From: JAFAXD01 sp963760435
Lineage (GTDB): Bacteria; Pseudomonadota; Alphaproteobacteria; Rhizobiales; Xanthobacteraceae
NCBI GenBank assembly: GCA_963760435.1
Contig: CAVXDE010000026.1
Coordinates: 62,001-126,000 of the forward strand
DNA length: 64,000 nucleotides
Reading direction: 5' to 3'
Made by a program: the position numbers and the translations under genes. Positions within the stretch are counted from its first letter, which is position 1; each line of letters opens with the position of its first letter. Below the pieces are notes generated by a model. It made no database searches and was not told the DNA's origin. It saw only the letters and a list, made by a program, of their open reading frames with translations. Shown here piece after piece: positions 58,835 to 64,000 of the stretch.

Positions 58835-60802
58835 TTACTCTGCGGCGGCGTCGGTCATCCGGACCCGAGGTTGCGGCTGTGGCTCCGGTTCGCGCGTGAC
58901 GGGCTCGGGGCTGACAGCCTCCTCGGCATCGTCTCCCGCGAGCGCAAGCCTCTCGCGGGCCTCCTCGGCTTCGCGTTGGCGGTTCCACATACTGGCATAG
59001 AGACCGCGCGCGGCGAGCAACTGGGCGTGAGTACCACGCTCGACGATCGCGCCGTGGTCGAGGACGATGATCTCGTCGGCCTCAACGATGGTGGACAGGC
59101 GGTGCGCAATCACCAAGGTGGTGCGATTGCGCGAGACCCGATCAAGCGCATCCTGGATTTCGCGCTCGGTGTGGCTGTCGAGCGCGGAGGTTGCCTCATC
59201 GAGCAACAGGATCGGCGGCGCCTTGAGGATGGTGCGCGCGATGGCGACCCGCTGCTTCTCGCCGCCGGATAGCTTCAGGCCACGTTCGCCGACCTCCGTC
59301 TCGTAGCCTTTCGGGGTCGAACGGATGAATGTGTCGATCTGCGCCAGTGCGGCGGCTTGTTCGACCTCGGCATCGCTCGCGTCCCAGCGCCCGTAGCGGA
59401 TGTTGTAGCGCACGTTGTCGTTGAACAGCACCGTGTCCTGCGGAACCATGCCGATCGCGGCGCGCAGTGAGGCCTGGGTCACGTCGCGGATGTCCTGGCC
59501 ATCGACGAGGATCCGCCCGGCAGCGATGTCGTAGAATCGGAACAGCAGCCGGGAAATTGTGGATTTGCCCGCGCCGGAAGGTCCGACGATCGCCACCGTA
59601 TGGCCGGCCGGAACCTCGAACGACAACCCTTTGAGAATCGGTCGCGCCGGCTCGTAGGCGAACGAGACGTTCTCGAACCGGATGGCGCCTTGGCTGACGA
59701 TCAGCGACTTGGCGCCGGGCTTGTCCTCGATCTCGGGATCGCGGCCGAGAATTCCGAACATCTTCTCAATGTCGATTACCGCCTGCTTGATCTCGCGATA
59801 CACCATGCCCATGAAATTGAGCGGCTGATAGAGCTGGATCATCATTGCGTTGATCATCACGAAATCGCCGACGGTCTGGGTGCCGTTTTTGATCCCGTAG
59901 ACGCACATGACCATCACGATGGCGAGGCCGATCGTGAAAATGGTTGCCTGGCCGGCGTTGAGAACCGCGAGCGAAACGTAGGACTTGATGCTGGCATCCT
60001 CATAACGCGCCATCGAACGATCGTAGCGCTGGCTCTCGCGCCCCTCGGCGCCGAAGTACTTCACGGTCTCGTAGTTCAACAGCGAGTTGATCGCCTTCAC
60101 GTTGGCATCGGTGTCGCTGTCGTTCATCTTGCGGCGAATACCAATGCGCCACTCGGTGGCGAAGTAGGTGTAGCTGATATAGACGGCGACCACGGCGACG
60201 ATGACGGCGACGTAATAGGCATTGAACTGCCACAGCAGCACGCCGACCACGAGGGCCAGCTCGACGATAGTCGGGAACAGCTGGATGATCACCATGCGCA
60301 CGATCGTCTCGATCGCGTTGCGACCGCGCTCCAGAACGCGCGTGAGCCCGCCGGTCTTGCGCTCGAGATGAAAGCGCAGCGACAGCAGATGCATGTGTTC
60401 GAAGGTAATCAAGGCGAGCCGGCGCACCGCGTGCATGGCGACTCTGGCAAACAGGCCGTCTCGCAGCTGCGTCAGCAGCGCCATGAGGATGCGGGTGCCG
60501 CCATAAGCAAGCGTGAGCACGACGGGCGCCGCGAGGGCCCATCCGATCCACGAAGTCTCATGCGCCGATTGCGGATCGGCAAGTGCGTCGGTCGCCCACT
60601 TGAAAGTGAACGGCACCGCCATGGTGGTGAGTTTGGCCAGGAGCAGGAGCGCTGTTGCCACCAGCACGCGCACTTTGAGATCGCGCCGATCGGAGGGCCA
60701 GACGTACGGCCACAGGTGCACCAGGGCCGTCAGCAGCGCGCCCCGATCCCCGGACACGCGCGGTTTTCCCGACCGGGCCGCAAACGATGGGTGAATGTTC
60801 AT
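58835..60802 (-). CDS. Atm1-type ABC exporter (fused permease/ATPase)
   Basis: 655 residues. Six-helix permease then ATPase: Walker A GPSGAGKST, signature LSGGEKQRVAIARTIL, Walker B ILLLDEATSALD, H-loop IAHRLST. The permease stretch NSLLNYETVKYFGAEGRE is the Atm1/HMT1 signature of transporters that export glutathione-bound or sulfur compounds and metals. A half-transporter working as a homodimer. Begins the minus-strand run ABC-psd-pssA-ureE. Acidic and Pro-rich C-terminal tail. Confidence 0.9.
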   Translation of the reverse strand: MNIHPSFAARSGKPRVSGDRGALLTALVHLWPYVWPSDRRDLKVRVLVATALLLLAKLTTMAVPFTFKWATDALADPQSAHETSWIGWALAAPVVLTLAYGGTRILMALLTQLRDGLFARVAMHAVRRLALITFEHMHLLSLRFHLERKTGGLTRVLERGRNAIETIVRMVIIQLFPTIVELALVVGVLLWQFNAYYVAVIVAVVAVYISYTYFATEWRIGIRRKMNDSDTDANVKAINSLLNYETVKYFGAEGRESQRYDRSMARYEDASIKSYVSLAVLNAGQATIFTIGLAIVMVMCVYGIKNGTQTVGDFVMINAMMIQLYQPLNFMGMVYREIKQAVIDIEKMFGILGRDPEIEDKPGAKSLIVSQGAIRFENVSFAYEPARPILKGLSFEVPAGHTVAIVGPSGAGKSTISRLLFRFYDIAAGRILVDGQDIRDVTQASLRAAIGMVPQDTVLFNDNVRYNIRYGRWDASDAEVEQAAALAQIDTFIRSTPKGYETEVGERGLKLSGGEKQRVAIARTILKAPPILLLDEATSALDSHTEREIQDALDRVSRNRTTLVIAHRLSTIVEADEIIVLDHGAIVERGTHAQLLAARGLYASMWNRQREAEEARERLALAGDDAEEAVSPEPVTREPEPQPQPRVRMTDAAAE

Positions 60803-61030
60803 TCGTTAAGTCCGGTGCACCCCGCCGGGCGTACGCTCCCTATCTCGCTTTAGCCGCCAGCCCGCCCCTATCGTTGCGGCGCACCCGCCTAGGACCCATA
60901 TAGGGGGTTGTCGTGCCACAATCATCCCAACCTTTCCCTGCACGGTGCATTTTTTGCAAGCCGACTATGATCGGAACGCAAGGCAATACGGCCCCAACAA
61001 GCGCCACACAACACCCCTAACAGTAACCGG

Positions 61031-61633
61031 ATGAGTATGATTCGATCGATCTGTGTCTACTGCGGCTCCAGCCCCGGAAACGCCCCCATATTCGTCGATA
61101 CGGCACAAAAGTTTGGGCAAATCCTGGCCCAGAACGGCATTACGCTTGTCTATGGCGGTGGCTCGCGCGGCCTGATGGGCGCGCTCGCGCTGTCCGTGCA
61201 CGAGCATGGGGGCCGCGTCATCGGCATCATTCCGGAATTTCTCAAGGTGCGCGAGCGCATGTTCACCGGTGCGCAGGAAATCGTCGTCACGCGCGACATG
61301 CATGAGCGCAAGCGCATGATGTTCGAGCGCGCCGACGCCTTCGTCGCCCTGCCCGGCGGCATCGGCACGTTGGAGGAACTGGTCGAGCAGCTGACCTGGT
61401 CGCAGCTCGGCCGTCATCGCAAGCCCATTCTGGTCGCCAACATCAATGGCTTCTGGGAGCCGCTGGTCGAATTGCTCGAACACATGAAGCGATCGGGCTT
61501 CATCCATTCCGATTTGATGTTCGACTACACCGTCGTTGACCGCATCGAGGATGCGGTGCCGGCAATCAAATCCGCGGCTGCGCGCGTGGCGGGACCGGCC
61601 GAACCGGTACCCGAGGCGATCGAGCGGATGTAG
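61031..61633 (+). CDS. LOG-family protein (TIGR00730, Rossmann-fold nucleotide hydrolase)
   Basis: 200 residues. GGGSRGLMGALALSVHEHGG and the phosphoribohydrolase motif PGGIGTLEEL are diagnostic. LOG proteins release the base from nucleoside 5'-monophosphates; in plant-associated organisms this can activate cytokinins, in others the natural substrate is unclear. Divergent from the ABC exporter and convergent with the aldo/keto reductase. Confidence 0.9.
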   Translation: MSMIRSICVYCGSSPGNAPIFVDTAQKFGQILAQNGITLVYGGGSRGLMGALALSVHEHGGRVIGIIPEFLKVRERMFTGAQEIVVTRDMHERKRMMFERADAFVALPGGIGTLEELVEQLTWSQLGRHRKPILVANINGFWEPLVELLEHMKRSGFIHSDLMFDYTVVDRIEDAVPAIKSAAARVAGPAEPVPEAIERM

Positions 61634-61640
61634 GTTCACG

Positions 61641-62435
61641 TCATCGCGCGAGCTTGCGGATTTCCGTCATGTCCGCGGCGCCGAGCGTGAAATCAAACAC
61701 GGCGAAATTCTCCGCCAGCCGCTCGGAACGAGACGTGCGTGGGATAACGATTGCACCTTCCTGCAGCAGAAAGCGCAGTGCGACCTGGGTGGCGGTCTTG
61801 CCATGGCGCTCGCCGATCGCCGCAAGCGTCTTGTTGTTGGCGGTGCGCCCCTTGGCTACTGGGCTGTAGGCCGTGACGGAGAGGCCGTGCTTGTGACAGG
61901 CCTGGCGCGTTGCTGATTGATCGACGAATGGGTTCCATTCGATCTGATCATTGACCAGCGGCTCGGTCGCTAGTCGCACCGCCTCATTCACCAGCTTCGT
62001 ATCGAAATTGGAAACACCGATGTGGTGCGCAAGCCCATCGGTTTTCACCTTGCACAGCGCGGGAATTGTCTGTGCCAGCGGTATGCGCGGGTTTGGCCAG
62101 TGGATCAACAGCAAGTCGACCTGCGTGACGTTGAGCTTCGCCACGCTCTGGCGCGCCGAGCGCGCGAGGTCATCCGGCGCGAGGTTGGATGACCACACTT
62201 TGGTGGTGATGAACACCTGCTCGCGCGGCGCGCCGGACGCGCGCAGCCCCTCGCCGACCTCGCGTTCGTTCTCATACATTTCCGCCGTATCGATGTGGCG
62301 ATAGCCGAGCCGCAAGGCTTCCTCGACCATGCGCGCGCAAGTGCGTCCCCGCAGCGCCCAGGTGCCGAGCCCGAGCGCCGGGATGCGCGCCCCATTGGCC
62401 TCGACGACCGGAACCGACGTCGCAGCGGGACTCAC
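61641..62435 (-). CDS. Aldo/keto reductase
   Basis: 264 residues, AKR5-like. Catalytic tetrad: Asp and Tyr in HIDTAEMYENEREVG, Lys in TTKVWSSN, His in LLIHWPNP. NADPH-binding stretch IVIPRTSRSERLAEN at the C-terminus. Reduces small aldehydes or ketones such as methylglyoxal or 2,5-diketogluconate. Its ATG overlaps the stop of the isovaleryl-CoA dehydrogenase gene by four bases (ATGA), so they are co-translated. Confidence 0.9.
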   Translation of the reverse strand: MSPAATSVPVVEANGARIPALGLGTWALRGRTCARMVEEALRLGYRHIDTAEMYENEREVGEGLRASGAPREQVFITTKVWSSNLAPDDLARSARQSVAKLNVTQVDLLLIHWPNPRIPLAQTIPALCKVKTDGLAHHIGVSNFDTKLVNEAVRLATEPLVNDQIEWNPFVDQSATRQACHKHGLSVTAYSPVAKGRTANNKTLAAIGERHGKTATQVALRFLLQEGAIVIPRTSRSERLAENFAVFDFTLGAADMTEIRKLAR

Positions 62436-63610
62436 GGCGCGGTTTTCTCGAAGATTTCCCTGCCGATCAGCATGCGGCGGATTTCGCTGGTGCCGGCGCC
62501 GATCTCATAGAGCTTGGCGTCGCGCAGCAGGCGCCCGGTGGGAAAGTCGTTGATGTAGCCGTTGCCGCCCAGGCACTGGATCGCCTCGAGCGCCATCCAG
62601 GTCGCCTTCTCGGCCGCGTACAGAATAGCACCAGCGGCATCCTCGCGCGTGACGCGTCCGTCATCGCAGGCGCGAGCCACCGCATACACATAGGCTTTCG
62701 CCGCGTTCATGCCGACATACATGTCGGCGACCTTGGCCTGCATGATCTGGAATTGCCCGATCGGCTGACCAAACTGTTTGCGGTCATGCACGTAGGGCAG
62801 CACGATATCCATGCAAGCCTGCATGATGCCAATGGGTCCGGCAGCGAGCACCACGCGCTCGTAGTCGAGCCCCGACATCAGCACATTGACGCCACCGCCC
62901 ACGGAGCCGAGCACGTTCTCGGCCGGGACCTCGCAGTCATCGAACACAAGCTCACTCGTGTCGGAGCCGCGCATGCCGAGTTTGTCGAGCTTCTGCGCGG
63001 TGGAGAAGCCAGGAAAATCGCGCTCGACGATGAATGCCGTTATTCCGCGCGCGCCGGCGGCTGGATCGGTCTTGGCGTAAATCACGAACGTCTCGGAGAC
63101 CGGCCCGTTGGTGATCCACATTTTGCTGCCGTTGAGAATGTATTTGTCGCCGCGCTTCTCGGCACGCGTGCGCATCGACACGACGTCGGAACCGGACCCG
63201 GTCTCCGACATGGCAAGCGCGCCGACATGCTCGCCGCTGATCAGCTTGGGTAGATAGCGGCGCTTCTGTGCCTCGGTGCCGGTGCGCCGGATCTGGTTCA
63301 CGCAAAGGTTCGAGTGCGCCCCATACGAAAGCCCGACCGCCGCCGACGCCCGCGACACCTCTTCCATGGCGACGCAATGGGCCAAGTAGCCAAGCCCGGC
63401 CCCGCCCAGCTCCTCCTCGACCGTGATTCCGAGCAGCCCGAGCTTCCCCATTTCGGGCCATAGATCGCGTGGAAACGCGTTGCTGCGGTCAATTGTCTCG
63501 GCCCGTGGGGCGATCCGGCCCTGGGCAAAGTTGTGCACGCTGTGGCGTAGCGCATCGAGGTCTTCGCCAAGCCCGAAGTCAAAGCCGGCCCACGCGTTGG
63601 GAATCGTCAT
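62432..63610 (-). CDS. ivd: Isovaleryl-CoA dehydrogenase
   Basis: 392 residues. Leucine catabolism, isovaleryl-CoA to 3-methylcrotonyl-CoA, electrons to ETF. FAD motif ALAMSETGSGSDVVSM and KMWITNGPVSETFVIYA. The catalytic Glu lies in GLDYERVVLAAGPIG, the position special to isovaleryl-CoA dehydrogenase rather than the C-terminal Glu of other members; the C-terminal end reads YEIGAGTSEIRRMLIGRE. Upstream 63611-63889 holds no gene. The carboxylase genes that usually follow are not in the window. Confidence 0.92.
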   Translation of the reverse strand: MTIPNAWAGFDFGLGEDLDALRHSVHNFAQGRIAPRAETIDRSNAFPRDLWPEMGKLGLLGITVEEELGGAGLGYLAHCVAMEEVSRASAAVGLSYGAHSNLCVNQIRRTGTEAQKRRYLPKLISGEHVGALAMSETGSGSDVVSMRTRAEKRGDKYILNGSKMWITNGPVSETFVIYAKTDPAAGARGITAFIVERDFPGFSTAQKLDKLGMRGSDTSELVFDDCEVPAENVLGSVGGGVNVLMSGLDYERVVLAAGPIGIMQACMDIVLPYVHDRKQFGQPIGQFQIMQAKVADMYVGMNAAKAYVYAVARACDDGRVTREDAAGAILYAAEKATWMALEAIQCLGGNGYINDFPTGRLLRDAKLYEIGAGTSEIRRMLIGREIFEKTAP

Positions 63611-63889
63611 CAAGGGTGTCTCCAGGCAGGGACGCGGTCGGTTTTAGCCCCGGCGGCCCCACCTGTCAGCCGCGAGCATCGGCCAAGAGCTCGCCCGCAC
63701 AAGTATATAATCCTAAAACCCTTACAAGTCCTCGTGGGTCTTTTGATCAGGCCCGGAACGCCTTAAGATTATCGAATAGGGCTCATTGGGTGGGCCTTCT
63801 CGAAATTGACGCAATGTCGCCCCACGTGCGGGGGGCCGGCGCCATTGGCGAAAGCCGCACGCGGGACATGCGGGGTCCGATACGGGGAC

Positions 63890-64000
63890 ATGTTCAAGAA
63901 TCTGAGCACCAGCACAAAGCTCATCATTCTGTGCGGGATGTTCATTCTTTCGATCGGCGTGACCACGCATAGTCTGGTCGCGGAGCACCGGATTGCGATC
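63890..64000 (+). CDS. N-terminus of a membrane sensor-like protein (3' end outside window)
   Basis: The frame from ATG 63890 is open to the window edge: MFKNLSTSTKLIILCGMFIL, then SIGVTTHSLVAEHRIAI. A short cytoplasmic start, one membrane helix and the beginning of a periplasmic helix is the layout of chemoreceptors and sensor kinases, and the opening NLSTSTKL is reminiscent of Bradyrhizobium sensor proteins. GGGG lies just upstream. The effector domain is outside the window, so the class cannot be fixed. Confidence 0.6.
   Translation, partial: MFKNLSTSTKLIILCGMFILSIGVTTHSLVAEHRIAI

Noticed and set aside
60803..61030. Divergent intergenic region before the LOG gene examined for a riboswitch
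   Set aside because: No convincing paired structure or known motif was seen.

Overview
The window looks like chromosome from a high-GC alphaproteobacterium of the Hyphomicrobiales (Rhizobiales), of the Bradyrhizobium / Xanthobacteraceae kind. The strongest evidence is the complete acpXL-fabZXL-fabF2XL-fabF1XL-adh2XL-lpxXL cluster, which makes the very-long-chain fatty acid of rhizobial lipid A. Supporting signs are a phasin, a DUF3551-type lipoprotein, a D-Ala-D-Ala carboxypeptidase with a SPOR tail, and MarR-controlled aromatic acyl-CoA catabolism. No rRNA, tRNA, CRISPR array, insertion sequence or phage gene was recognised.

Layout. 1-4300: a plus-strand copper-handling operon (small His-rich protein cut by the window edge, lipoprotein, TolC-type channel, multicopper oxidase, cupredoxin, CusF-like protein). 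4300-8240: MFS exporter with a divergent YafY-type regulator, AzlCD amino-acid exporter, small conserved protein, strong bidirectional terminator. 8280-11950: clpS-clpA and a phasin. 12180-15740: a structured leader ahead of a SPOR-tailed carboxypeptidase, then a VWA / J-domain gene pair. 15790-19650: TetR with a divergent MFS transporter, panC, alpha/beta hydrolase. 19725-26190: solute-binding protein, lone molybdenum hydroxylase large subunit, UbiD-type decarboxylase, outer-membrane barrel, small unknown protein.

26430-40620 is the metabolic centre. It holds two paralogous fusions of a flavin monooxygenase with an old-yellow-enzyme reductase (bifunctional salicylyl-CoA 5-hydroxylase / 2-aminobenzoyl-CoA monooxygenase-reductase type). 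The first sits with an aryl-CoA ligase, acyl-CoA dehydrogenase, enoyl-CoA hydratase, SDR, RidA-family protein and MarR regulator, as expected for aerobic 2-aminobenzoate breakdown through CoA thioesters. The second sits with a flavin-dependent (LLM) monooxygenase, a second winged-helix regulator, a class III CoA transferase and an AhpD-like protein, which suggests a related route for another aromatic acid.

40680-48110: PCu(A)C copper chaperone, small Cys/His-rich protein, then the lipid A very-long-chain acyl operon, where one ketosynthase lacks the active-site Cys and is probably a non-catalytic partner of the other. 48130-52760: DUF3551 lipoprotein, rhodanese, two tandem Kup potassium transporters. 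52890-64000: mmsA, Ogt, ArsR, GST; a minus-strand run of Atm1-type ABC exporter, psd, pssA and ureE; LOG-family protein, aldo/keto reductase, isovaleryl-CoA dehydrogenase, and the start of a membrane sensor-like gene.

Four otherwise ordinary genes (clpA, the carboxypeptidase, the J-domain gene, the first kup) are each split by a +1 frameshift. In every case removing one base from a short G/C run restores the family sequence. This reads as base-calling error more than biology, and isolated indels in this sequence should be treated with caution.
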